Source of the DNA: Anaerolineales bacterium
GTDB taxonomy: Bacteria > Chloroflexota > Anaerolineae > Anaerolineales > Villigracilaceae
Direction: 5' to 3'
DNA length: 64,000 nucleotides
Assembly: GCA_016928525.1 (NCBI GenBank)
Contig: JAFGKO010000386.1
Coordinates: 1-64,000, forward strand
Part shown: piece after piece, positions 17,783-25,845 of the stretch
How positions within the stretch are numbered: the first letter of the stretch is position 1
Layout of the letters: the number at the start of each line of letters is the position of its first letter
Program-made: the position numbers and the translations under genes
Notes under the pieces: model-generated
The model's input: only the letters and a program-made list of their open reading frames with translations
Databases searched by the model: none
Told to the model about the DNA's origin: nothing

Positions 17783-18715
17783 CTACTCTTCGAAAACAAC
17801 CACCTGATTTCGCCCCGCATCCTTGGCACGATAGAGCGCCAGGTCCGCCTTTGCCAGAACATCGTCGATACGCATACAATCCCTACACACAATTGTGTCC
17901 ACAACTCCTGCGCTAAGAGTTACATCAATCTCATCCCCCTCACGAAAAAAGGGAGTAGCTTCTACTCCTTTTCGAATTCTTTCAACGATAAAATAAGCAT
18001 CATGTCGGCTAATTGATGGATGCAAAATGACAAACTCTTCGCCGCCATAACGCGCGGCCACATCGCTCACGCGGCATTGCGAACGGATGAGTTGAGCAAC
18101 ATGGATCAACACATTGTCACCAACCAGATGGCCATGCGTATCATTAACCCGTTTGAAAAAATCCAAATCAATCAACGTAATAGAAATTGGTTTCCCACTA
18201 CTGACCGATCTTGCAAATTCTTCCTCAGCTGCTTGGAAAAAGCGACGGCGGTTATAAAGGTTCGTTAAATAATCCGTATTTGCAAGGCGCTCTAATTCTG
18301 CGTTTTTGTCTTCCAAATGCTTGCGTAGACGAAGCATCGTGATATGCGTGTTCACACGTACCAATATCTCAGCATGTTGAAAAGGCTTGTTGATATAATC
18401 TATACCCCCAACCTTAAAACCATTGACCTTACTATCAATATCGGTCATCGAACTGACAAATACAACCGGAATATCTTTGGTGCTCTCATCCGCTTTCAAC
18501 AAAGTGCAGACTTCAAAACCGTCCGTGCCTGGCATCAAGATATCCAACAGGATCAAATCTGGCCGGGATTCCTGTACCTGTTTCAAAGCCGCTTCCCCGC
18601 TCTGGGCTGTAAGTATATTGTACCCATCGAACGCCAATAAGTCCCCTAATATTTCGAGATTATCTTCAACATCGTCAACGATGAGGATAGTAGCGCCGAC
18701 AGAATCCAAATTCAC
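17783..18715 (-). CDS. Response regulator with GGDEF domain (diguanylate cyclase)
   Basis: 310 residues. The receiver domain (about 8-125) has the acidic pair Asp14/Asp15, the phospho-acceptor Asp58 (LILLDILMPG) and Lys110. A GGDEF domain follows with the active-site motif GGEEF (224-228) and an I-site RVSD (215-218) exactly five residues before it, so it should make c-di-GMP from GTP with product inhibition. No kinase lies next to it; the cNMP-kinase at 352 is a distant candidate. It is convergent with the ABC cluster. Cytoplasmic, no TM segments. Confidence 0.92.
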   Translation of the reverse strand: MNLDSVGATILIVDDVEDNLEILGDLLAFDGYNILTAQSGEAALKQVQESRPDLILLDILMPGTDGFEVCTLLKADESTKDIPVVFVSSMTDIDSKVNGFKVGGIDYINKPFQHAEILVRVNTHITMLRLRKHLEDKNAELERLANTDYLTNLYNRRRFFQAAEEEFARSVSSGKPISITLIDLDFFKRVNDTHGHLVGDNVLIHVAQLIRSQCRVSDVAARYGGEEFVILHPSISRHDAYFIVERIRKGVEATPFFREGDEIDVTLSAGVVDTIVCRDCMRIDDVLAKADLALYRAKDAGRNQVVVFEE

Positions 18716-18827
18716 TCCAAAATCAAAAACACTTTATTACTGTTTTCATTATACAAAAGGAACTGGCGTCTGTCTGTCCGGAATTCCCTATTTGCACTTC
18801 CAGATTTGTAAGTTTTTGGCGCGATAC

Positions 18828-19198
18828 GTTAAACGTCAAAGGGCAAGCAGAACGCTATGGATTGAAACTGCATAAAGTGCGCCAGGTGGAAGTTCACCTG
18901 CGCAGTATGGAACGTCGCCTCGCCCGCATGCTCGAGCTTGATCCCGCTCCCCTGAACATCCCACGTCCCCTAGAGTCGAACTGCCGCCCTGAGATTGCTG
19001 GGGCTTGGTCCTGACCGAAACTGCTACGCTCCCACCCGATGACCTGTCCCTGCTCGACCGGTTGGCCGAATTGACCCGCGGCGACGTTCACAACTTCAAT
19101 GCAGTGCGCCAACTGTACGAAAACAATCCACGCCGCGCGTGGGAGAGAACATCCAGAGTTTCGTCAACGACGGAATGGAATTGGTAACACCCCGATAG
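18828..19198 (+). pseudogene. Frameshifted gene remnant
   Basis: A coding-like tract readable only in three successive frames. Frame one gives VKGQAERYGLKLHKVRQ...LEVHLRSMERR-like helical sequence up to a stop at 19012. Frame two gives DDLSLLDRLAELTRGDVHNF and so on. The third frame completes the end as ENIQSFVNDGMELV and stops at 19196-19198. At least two frameshifts are needed, and no start or ribosome-binding site is visible. I do not recognise the parent family; the Arg/Leu-rich helices suggest a soluble helical protein. It may instead be the tail of a larger lost gene. Confidence 0.5.
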
Positions 19199-19208
19199 AA
19201 GCGGTTAA

Positions 19209-19267
19209 AACCACAGAGACACAGAGAACAAAAACTCCGTGACTTAGTGTCTCCTTAGTGATTTTTT
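19209..19267. repeat. Dispersed repeat, ACCACNNAGACAC family, copy 1
   Basis: AACCACAGAGACACAGAG opens the element and ACTTAGTGTCTCCTTAGTG closes it as an imperfect inverted repeat, followed by six T. Related copies lie at 47278-47337 and 58740-58813. Confidence 0.65.
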
Positions 19268-19316
19268 CGGCATACACACAAACAGTAAACAATCTCTGCA
19301 CTAAAGACGCATCCTA

Positions 19317-20051
19317 TCAATCCAAAATCAACTTGCTGCGCTGGAACAAGCGCATGGCAATCACCAGCAAAATAGACTCTACCACCAGCAATACCACCGC
19401 TGCCCAGATTCCGATTTGAAGTGGGTCAGCATTGATCACTGCGTTACCAACAGATTCCAGCCAGGTTTTCGGGATAAACTGGATGAACATGAAAGGCAGG
19501 AACAACACTAACATACCGAAACTCATCCATTGTTGCGCCTGGCGCACACTGCTGGCGCGCAAGGACACTAGAACACCGATACTGGCGGATAAGCCTGAAA
19601 TCAAAATACTGAATACAAACGCGCCCACCGTCATCAGCGGGGAAAAGAGCAGCAATCCTTCCCCACGGACAGCCACATTGATCGTCACCAGGCTGACCAG
19701 CAGGATGGCCCAGGTCAACGCAAAGCCATAGGCTAAGGCCGCCAGCAGCTTGCCAAACAGGATGGCCCGGTCCGAGAGCCGGGTAGCCAGCAAGGCCTCC
19801 AGGGTGTGCCGCTCGCGTTCCCCGGCAAAGGAATCCGCCACCACGCTGTAGACCCACATGTAGGGCATCCAGGCCCACACCATGGCGCTGATTGGTGATG
19901 TGACCCAATCGCGGCCATTTTGCAAAGGGATGACGACGCCAAATATCACCAGGATTACCAGCAGACTCAATTTATTACGCCCGCGCGAATCACCAAACAT
20001 CAGCATCTCACGCAGTTCCTTCCAGGCGACGGTCAAAATATCCGCGATCAT
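19317..20051 (-). CDS. ABC-2 type permease
   Basis: 244 residues with about six TM helices, beginning with the cytoplasmic stretch TVAWKELREMLMFGDSRGR that is typical of ABC-2 permeases. The loop SFAGERERHTLEALLATRLS is the family's coupling-helix region (ERExxTLE). Its start overlaps the ATPase stop by 4 nt, so the two make one transporter. It is the last gene of a four-gene operon reading from 21936. Substrate unknown; such pairs export drugs, lantibiotics, lipids or act on sodium. Confidence 0.85.
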   Translation of the reverse strand: MIADILTVAWKELREMLMFGDSRGRNKLSLLVILVIFGVVIPLQNGRDWVTSPISAMVWAWMPYMWVYSVVADSFAGERERHTLEALLATRLSDRAILFGKLLAALAYGFALTWAILLVSLVTINVAVRGEGLLLFSPLMTVGAFVFSILISGLSASIGVLVSLRASSVRQAQQWMSFGMLVLFLPFMFIQFIPKTWLESVGNAVINADPLQIGIWAAVVLLVVESILLVIAMRLFQRSKLILD

Positions 20052-20986
20052 TCTTCACCTCGCTTTTCTTCTTCCACCAGCCGCAGGAAGACGTCTTCCA
20101 GATCAGCCTTCTCTTTGCGGACCTCATCGATCTGCACGCCCGCGCCCACCAATTGCGCCACGATCTCGTGCGAGCGGGCCATATCGTTCAAATCCATGAT
20201 TATTTGTCCGTTGCGCTGCTGCACATGGCTGACCAATGCATTCCCGCGTAGGCCATCAATCACCTGTGATGAAAATCCCTGCCCGCTGACATACAGGCGC
20301 GGCGCAGACGTCCGTGAGCGCAAATCCGCGGGGCTGCCGAGCGCCAAAAGCTGCCCGTGGTTGATGACGCCCACCTGGTTGCACAACTTCTCAGCTTCGG
20401 CCAGGTTATGCGTGGTCAGGAAGATGGTCACACCTTCGCGGCTGGCCAGCAGTGCCAGGTCCTCGCGCAAGGCCGCCGATGCGACCGGGTCGAGGCCAGC
20501 AGTGGGCTCATCCAGGAAGACCAGCTCGGGACGGTGCATGAGCGTGCGCGCCACGGCCAGTTTCTGCTTCATACCCCGGCTCCAGCGACCGATGGGTTCG
20601 TCCCGACGCGCATATAAGCCCACAGGCTCCAGCAATTCACGGATGCGCGCTTCACGCTCCGCTTTGGACATGTGCCAGATGCGCCCGTAGTAGTCCAGGT
20701 TATCGGCCGCGGACAGGCGCTCGTACAGGCCGTGATGCTCCAGCAGGGCCCCGCTGCGCTCGCGGACCTCGTCGGCCTGCTCCCGCACATCGAAGCCCAG
20801 GATCTGGGCTTGTCCTTCGTCTGCATCCAGCAGACCGAGCAGCAGGCGAATGGTGGTCGTTTTGCCCGATCCGTTCGGGCCGAGGAAGCCGAACACCGTC
20901 CCGCGTTGGATTTCCAACGTTAAACGGTCGACAGCTTTCAGGGTCCCGAAAGAACGAGAGAGTTGATTGGTTTGAATGGCGTTCAT
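20048..20986 (-). CDS. ABC transporter ATPase (ABC-2 exporter type)
   Basis: 312 residues. Walker A GPNGSGKTTTIRLLLGL near residue 38, signature WSRGMKQKLAVARTLM near 138, Walker B LVFLDEPTAGLDP and switch His in LTTHNLAEAEK. The tail after residue 225 is the variable domain seen in bacteriocin and drug exporters. It is encoded 7 nt after the regulator gene and overlaps the permease. All nucleotide-binding residues are intact. Its role as the motor of the 19317-20051 permease follows from gene order. Confidence 0.9.
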   Translation of the reverse strand: MNAIQTNQLSRSFGTLKAVDRLTLEIQRGTVFGFLGPNGSGKTTTIRLLLGLLDADEGQAQILGFDVREQADEVRERSGALLEHHGLYERLSAADNLDYYGRIWHMSKAEREARIRELLEPVGLYARRDEPIGRWSRGMKQKLAVARTLMHRPELVFLDEPTAGLDPVASAALREDLALLASREGVTIFLTTHNLAEAEKLCNQVGVINHGQLLALGSPADLRSRTSAPRLYVSGQGFSSQVIDGLRGNALVSHVQQRNGQIIMDLNDMARSHEIVAQLVGAGVQIDEVRKEKADLEDVFLRLVEEEKRGEE

Positions 20987-20993
20987 AGGTTCC

Positions 20994-21302
20994 TTATCCC
21001 GTCCTTGCGATGAAATTCTGCATCTGCTGACGGTATCCGTCGAAGGCCTGCTGCCCGGCTTCGGTCAATTTGCAGATCGTCAGGGGCAGCTTGCCCTTGA
21101 ATGTTTTTTCGATGTTCACGTATCCTGCTTCTTCCAGCTTGCTGAGGTGGGCGGACAGGTTGCCTTTGGTCAGGTCGGTCTCGCGCTGCAGGAAGAGGAA
21201 ATCCGCGCTCTCGACGGTGGACAGGATGGTGACGATCAGCAGGCGCGCCGGTTCGTGGATCAGGCGATCCAGTTCGGTCAGGCTGCGCAAATCGTCACTC
21301 AT
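20994..21302 (-). CDS. Winged-helix transcriptional regulator (ArsR/HTH_27-like)
   Basis: 102 residues, almost entirely a winged helix-turn-helix: helices in LDRLIHEPARLLIVTILS, recognition helix around TKGNLSAHLSKLEEAGYV, wing FKGKLPLTICKLTEAG. This matches the PF13601-type regulators often found in front of ABC-2 exporters. It overlaps the upstream membrane protein gene by 8 nt and lies 7 nt before the ATPase, so it is made with the transporter. The 37-bp operator at 21946-21982 in the operon promoter is its most likely target; autoregulation is an inference. Confidence 0.82.
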   Translation of the reverse strand: MSDDLRSLTELDRLIHEPARLLIVTILSTVESADFLFLQRETDLTKGNLSAHLSKLEEAGYVNIEKTFKGKLPLTICKLTEAGQQAFDGYRQQMQNFIARTG

Positions 21303-21936
21303 AGTCGTTCTCCGAGGGCGGCGGATTCTCTTGCAAATAACTCCGCAAAACCAACCCGCCAGAAATCAGAATGGCAATCCCAAGCAGTCCGTAAAACAGG
21401 CTCAGGGTATAAACCTGGGACAAGTTGCTGTACGCTAAGGCAATGCCCATCACGATCGCCAGCCCGCCCAGCGCATAGAAACGCTTCAAGCCAGACGATT
21501 TCCCACGCAGTGCAATGAAGATGATGCCCACCAGCACCCCGGTGATCAGGACCATCGAGTCGAGTCCGCGGATATAATCGACCAGCAAAATTGAAGCACT
21601 CGCAACAATGATCGCAACGGCCACGACTATCCAACGCCGCTGTTTCGCATCTTTTTCATTGACACGGTACTCCACATAGCCAGTGCGCGGATAGGTCAGG
21701 CGTGACTTCAAGGTATTCACCAGCCAGCGCACCCCAAACGCCCCGCCGATCATCACCAACACCATACTGACCTGCAGGATTACACTCACCAACGAGCCTT
21801 CCTCGAAGTATCCCAACACCCCAAAATACAGACCCAACAGGAGGAACATGCCGCCGCTCGCAATTTCGGCAATCCCGTCGGCGTACCAGTAGCGCTTCAC
21901 ACGCTGTTCAACTTGTTTCATATCATTGTTTTCCAT
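21295..21936 (-). CDS. Membrane protein, first gene of the ABC-2 operon
   Basis: 213 residues with a charged N-terminus (RVKRYWYADGIAEIASGG) followed by two TM helices, a basic loop, and three or four more TM helices. I recognise no catalytic motif. AGGAG lies 6 nt before ATG 21936, and a second in-frame ATG comes five codons later. It is the first gene of the operon that continues with a regulator, an ATPase and a permease, so it may be an accessory or sensing subunit of that system. Confidence 0.7.
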   Translation of the reverse strand: MENNDMKQVEQRVKRYWYADGIAEIASGGMFLLLGLYFGVLGYFEEGSLVSVILQVSMVLVMIGGAFGVRWLVNTLKSRLTYPRTGYVEYRVNEKDAKQRRWIVVAVAIIVASASILLVDYIRGLDSMVLITGVLVGIIFIALRGKSSGLKRFYALGGLAIVMGIALAYSNLSQVYTLSLFYGLLGIAILISGGLVLRSYLQENPPPSENDYE

Positions 21937-21945
21937 GAGTATCTC

Positions 21946-21982
21946 CTTGTAAACTAGTTTGTATTACAAACTAGTTTACAAG
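21946..21982. promoter_or_regulatory. Nested palindromic operator
   Basis: A perfect inverted repeat with 18-bp arms and one central base. Each arm itself contains the palindrome AAACTAGTTT (21951-21960 and 21968-21977), so two dimer sites lie side by side, centred 17 bp apart. It covers the predicted transcription start of the operon and ends just before its ribosome-binding site, the classical position for a repressor. Confidence 0.8.
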
Positions 21983-21983
21983 A

Positions 21984-22011
21984 ATTATACCCAGATTTGG
22001 GCGCGTGTCAA
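21984..22011 (-). promoter_or_regulatory. Near-consensus sigma70 promoter of the ABC-2 operon
   Basis: On the minus strand TTGACA (22011-22006) and TATAAT (21989-21984) match the consensus fully, with a 16-nt spacer. Transcription would start inside the operator at about 21977. Such a strong promoter fits a system held off by a repressor. Confidence 0.85.
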
Positions 22012-22034
22012 GATGAAAATCCCCTACTGGGGAG

Positions 22035-22673
22035 CTATTTTTGCAAACAGTCAATAATCGTCTGAATGGCTCCCTGCGGTTCTTCATCCGTCAGCGCCAG
22101 CACAGGCACATCCGGGATGGTGTATACGAAGCGCGAATCGCCCACCTTCCAATGGCGCGGCAGGATTCCGACTGTATTCGGCGTGTTGTTCAGCGTATCG
22201 GACATTTGCTGGGGACTCGTTGCCAGCCTTGCGAACGAGGTGACGCTTCGTCCCTGCATCACGACCTGCTCGAAAACCTTTTGCACGTCCTCCCCCCGGG
22301 CATAGACCCACAACTGCACCGACGGGTCGCCCTGCCCCGCGAACAACTCACGGACTGCCTCCATCGTCATATTCTGTACCGGACTCTGGCGATGGGTCAC
22401 AACCAGGATCTCTTCGGTATCGATCTGGTAAGCGGGAACCGCCAAAAAGTCCGGCTCGCCGAGGCGCAGGGAGAAATCTGCATCTGCGGGCGAATCGGCC
22501 ACGCGGACGACAGTCCTGGGTGGCGCGCAGGCGAATACGTCCGAGAGCCAGGGCCGGGTAGCAGGTGTGGCGTAGACGTCCACAACCTGCATTTCAAGAG
22601 TTGGGGTTGCAGCCGGGGCGCAGGCTGAGAGCAATAAGATACCAATCCAACCTATGACAAGCTTAGTGCGCAT
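22035..22673 (-). CDS. Lipoprotein with periplasmic-binding-like fold
   Basis: 212 residues. The signal sequence ends in LLLSAC (Cys18), so it is lipid-anchored outside. The rest resembles the PstS-type binding-protein fold: EEILVVTHRQSPVQNMTMEAVRELFAGQ, then FARLATSPQQMSDTLNNTPNTVGILP. It is short for PstS and lacks a recognisable phosphate loop. It is encoded 3 nt after the M20 peptidase stop and shares its mRNA. Its middle is related in style to the N-terminal half of the CapA-like lipoproteins at 53-57 kb (for example LVAPFPTV...LAELESAW there). Ligand unknown. Confidence 0.65.
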   Translation of the reverse strand: MRTKLVIGWIGILLLSACAPAATPTLEMQVVDVYATPATRPWLSDVFACAPPRTVVRVADSPADADFSLRLGEPDFLAVPAYQIDTEEILVVTHRQSPVQNMTMEAVRELFAGQGDPSVQLWVYARGEDVQKVFEQVVMQGRSVTSFARLATSPQQMSDTLNNTPNTVGILPRHWKVGDSRFVYTIPDVPVLALTDEEPQGAIQTIIDCLQK

Positions 22674-22676
22674 GAC

Positions 22677-23876
22677 TTACCAATTTCGAATCAAAGCTGC
22701 CAATAATTTTGCGCGTTCCTGCAGGCTGTCCGCAAAGATGAATTCCCGCTCGGAATGCAGTCCCTCCCCCACAGCGCCCAGTCCATCCAGCACGGGGATG
22801 CCCAGCGGCGCGACGATGTTGGCATCCGAGCCGCCGCCGGAACCGCCGGCTTTAAGCTCGATACCAATCCCCGCAGCGATGGACCTGGCCTTTTCGAATG
22901 TAGCCTTCATGGTCTCGTCGAACGGCATCGGCGGGCGGTTGAGTCCGCCAGTAATCTCCAGCGAGGTGCCATCCAGTACGGGCCGGAGCGCCCGCATTTC
23001 AGCTTCGATGCGTTCCCATTCACCGGACTGCATGATACGCACATCGACCTGCGCAATGGCCTCCTCGGGCACCACGTTCGAGACCGTGCCACCCTGGATC
23101 ACACCTACGTTCAGGGTGGTAGCCCGTTCATAGTTGGTCAACTTTTGGATGGCCAAAACATGATGCGCCATTTCCTCGATGGCATTGCGGCCTTCTTCGT
23201 GCGCGCCACCGGCGTGGGCAGCACGTCCCTTAACCTTTATCCAGAACTCACCCACTCCCTTGCGCCAGGTCTTGAGCGAGCCGTCCAGCAGGGCGGATTC
23301 CAGCACCAGCACCAGTTCGGACTCTTTTGCCAGGTCTTCGATCAGGGTTTGAGACGTCAAGCTGCCAACTTCCTCATCAGAGGTGCACAAAAGCGTTACC
23401 GGGCGATTCAGGCTGCCAGCCTTTCGTAAATCTCCGATTGCCGCCAGGCTGATGACGATACCAGCTTTCATGTCCAGCACGCCGGGGCCGAAGATCTTGC
23501 CGTCCGCTTCGCGGAAGGGCATCTTCTCCAGCGTGCCGAGCGGGAATACGGTGTCCATATGGCAGAGGAGGAGGATTCCACGATCTCCCCTATCCCCGTG
23601 GGAGTCCCCCCGTTCGGGCCGCGAGCCCGCCGGGGCGAGACGACCTTCGGGGATGATAAGGGGCCGGGGGTGATGGCCTCCCCAGCGTGCAATGACATGA
23701 TCACCGACTTCTTTAACGGGAACAATTCGAACGTCCGCGCCGAGACGGCGGGCTTCGTCCGCTACGATCGCACCGAGGCGGTCTACTGCAATTTTGTCAG
23801 CAGAAGGCGATTCAGTCTCAACCAGCACTTTGAGCAGGGCTTTTAATTCCGAGATTTGCGTATCAAGATCCAACAT
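22677..23876 (-). CDS. M20-family metallopeptidase (CPG2/ArgE/DapE-like)
   Basis: 399 residues, cytoplasmic. Zinc-ligand motifs are present: HMDTVFPLG (His106, Asp108), the bridging Asp in VLDMKAGI, the catalytic pair in DEEVGS, and a dimerisation-domain motif GRAAHAGGAHEEG. This fits glutamate-carboxypeptidase-like hydrolases of dipeptides or N-acyl amino acids. Odd feature: residues about 67-98, just before the HMDTV motif, form a Pro/Arg/Gly-rich low-complexity insert that has no counterpart in the family as I know it and looks like a repeat read in frame. GGAGAATGG precedes the ATG. The next gene starts 3 nt after its stop. Confidence 0.88.
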   Translation of the reverse strand: MLDLDTQISELKALLKVLVETESPSADKIAVDRLGAIVADEARRLGADVRIVPVKEVGDHVIARWGGHHPRPLIIPEGRLAPAGSRPERGDSHGDRGDRGILLLCHMDTVFPLGTLEKMPFREADGKIFGPGVLDMKAGIVISLAAIGDLRKAGSLNRPVTLLCTSDEEVGSLTSQTLIEDLAKESELVLVLESALLDGSLKTWRKGVGEFWIKVKGRAAHAGGAHEEGRNAIEEMAHHVLAIQKLTNYERATTLNVGVIQGGTVSNVVPEEAIAQVDVRIMQSGEWERIEAEMRALRPVLDGTSLEITGGLNRPPMPFDETMKATFEKARSIAAGIGIELKAGGSGGGSDANIVAPLGIPVLDGLGAVGEGLHSEREFIFADSLQERAKLLAALIRNW

Positions 23877-24054
23877 CCATTCTCCAAAATATATGGCTCT
23901 TCGGGAATCTCCGTGGTAGATACCCGGAGAACCAAATGTATTTGAACTGCAGATTGTTACTGCATATTATACGTTGATAGAGACCAGCTCAAAAACATTG
24001 TGAACCAATTACAAATCCTGTTGGATGCCGGTTTCTGCGCTAGAATCTTGCGCA

Positions 24055-24972
24055 ATGGGTAATTTGAATCTGGTTTCATCCAGAGAAATGCAGGAGGCTA
24101 TCGCTCAGTTCTCTCAAGACAGAGAAACTGGCATAATTCAAATTACCTTGGGGAAACAGGACAAAATCACCCTTCTGATTCAAAACGGGAAAATCCCTTA
24201 CGGCTATTTGAACACCAAAGAACACCATCGTCGAATTCTCAACACAGAATGGCAGCAACTGCTCGAAACAGAAGATAAATGTTCGGTGATTTTCGATCCA
24301 AAGCCTTCCGCAACCCTTCTGCCACAAAAAATCCTGCTTGAATACCAGGGCCAGGCGGAAGAAAAACAATTTTCAACATCGCAACTCGTATCTCTGATCC
24401 ATTCAAGTGAAAAGAGACAAATCGCATCGATCCATCATATTCGCTGGCAGAGAGCCGAAGCATTTGTAATCAGTTCAGGCACCGAACTTTCACAACGGAA
24501 ATCCTTGTTATTAACCAATGACATGATCTTAGAAACCCCAGATGCACTGCAACAAATATTCAATTGGCACGAAACAGAATGTATAGCTACGACATATGAA
24601 GGCAATATCGAAAGTCCAACATGGCTCGAAATCTATTTGAATATTTTATTCGAGTGGGCCTGTAACCATATTCTCGATCAATACAGTTATCTGACCGGTA
24701 AGGTAATGATCCATTCAGTTATTCGTAACCTGCTCGTAAAAGCCTTTAACGAAGGCTGGGAAATCACTGCAACCGATGGCAGGGTAATAGATCACACCAT
24801 TTTTGAATCTCCGGTTGAAGAAAGCCGAGCTTACCGGGCCATGTTTAATAACATTTACAAGTCCATCGAACCAATCATCGGACCAGTCTTGCTTTTTTCC
24901 ATACAAAGGCAGATAAACACCCTGTGCAAAGGAAATTACTTAAGTATTGCGCGGATGTATGAGCTATTTTAA
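24055..24972 (+). CDS. Orphan protein with possible DUF4388/PATAN-like N-terminus
   Basis: 305 residues, no signal or TM segment. The first 110 residues (REMQEAIAQFSQDRETGIIQ...LLIQNGKIPYGYL) resemble the DUF4388/PATAN pattern, where a strand, G-x-L and NGxI motif recur in two-component and gliding-motility proteins. The rest is unrecognised. The open frame starts upstream, but ATG 24055 follows TAGAAT by 8 nt with no Shine-Dalgarno sequence, as in other possible leaderless genes here. Its stop overlaps the next start as TAATG, so the two products are probably partners. The domain match is tentative. Confidence 0.5.
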   Translation: MGNLNLVSSREMQEAIAQFSQDRETGIIQITLGKQDKITLLIQNGKIPYGYLNTKEHHRRILNTEWQQLLETEDKCSVIFDPKPSATLLPQKILLEYQGQAEEKQFSTSQLVSLIHSSEKRQIASIHHIRWQRAEAFVISSGTELSQRKSLLLTNDMILETPDALQQIFNWHETECIATTYEGNIESPTWLEIYLNILFEWACNHILDQYSYLTGKVMIHSVIRNLLVKAFNEGWEITATDGRVIDHTIFESPVEESRAYRAMFNNIYKSIEPIIGPVLLFSIQRQINTLCKGNYLSIARMYELF

Positions 24973-25805
24973 TGACCAAGGATCCACTGATGGGCAATCT
25001 ACTCTCTTCTCAGAAACGACCGATCATCACCGCAACGATCGTGTCTACCGCGATGATAGCCATCTACGTTTGGGTGTATAGCGCTGCACCTTTTTCAGAA
25101 TCTATTAACTTTTTCATTCTTAATGGTTTTACATCACTTGCTGCGCTTTTATGTGCAATCATCCTGACCCTCACCAGCCGTTACTTTTTGCCAGGAGAAG
25201 CGCCCCGCACCATATGGTTATTTTTTGCTATCTGCCTCTGGTTCTGGACGGTCGCTGAGGCGTACTGGGGTTATCTTTACACAACAGTCGGCGAAGTACC
25301 AGCATTCTCCCTGGCAGACGTGCTTTGGTTTGCAGGTTATCTGGCGTTTACTATATCGATTGTGCGACAATATCGTCTTGTCTTTTTTGAACGCCGCAAG
25401 AACCTGGGCTTGATTGCAAGCGGAGTCTGGGCTATTGTCCTGGCAGTGACCGCGATCCTGGTACTGACGACCGAAAGTCTCACAAACAACGTGGAGAATT
25501 ATGTCGTCTATTTCTACCCTGTTGCAGACACGACCATCGGCCTGGCAGCCCTCTATATTGTATATACATTCCGTGGCAGGACGCTGGCAGGTCCCTGGCT
25601 TACCATGTTTGCATTTGTCGTATCCGATATCCTTTATATCGGGCTGACCGCCTCCGGCGTGTACGATTGGGAAATGCAGGGCATCTCCCTGAGTCTTTTC
25701 GCGGATACCATATACTTAGTAGCATATATCCTGGTCGGATGGGGAGCATTGCAACAATATTTGCTGCTGCGCAGTGGCAGCAACGACCTGCCTGCCTCCG
25801 GGTAA
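24972..25805 (+). CDS. Eight-helix membrane protein, unknown function
   Basis: 277 residues with eight predicted TM helices (about 15-35, 45-65, 75-98, 105-125, 135-155, 165-190, 200-222, 228-250) and short loops. It resembles the membrane sensor halves found in front of GGDEF or kinase domains in this phylum, but no output domain is attached here. Translation is coupled to the preceding orphan gene (TAATG), which could be its cytoplasmic partner. Acidic and aromatic residues inside the helices (EAYWGYLY, ADTTIG) may be functional. Confidence 0.6.
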   Translation: MTKDPLMGNLLSSQKRPIITATIVSTAMIAIYVWVYSAAPFSESINFFILNGFTSLAALLCAIILTLTSRYFLPGEAPRTIWLFFAICLWFWTVAEAYWGYLYTTVGEVPAFSLADVLWFAGYLAFTISIVRQYRLVFFERRKNLGLIASGVWAIVLAVTAILVLTTESLTNNVENYVVYFYPVADTTIGLAALYIVYTFRGRTLAGPWLTMFAFVVSDILYIGLTASGVYDWEMQGISLSLFADTIYLVAYILVGWGALQQYLLLRSGSNDLPASG

Positions 25806-25845
25806 CTTTTCCAGCTACGAGTCGCCTCAATCGAGGCGATTTGTT

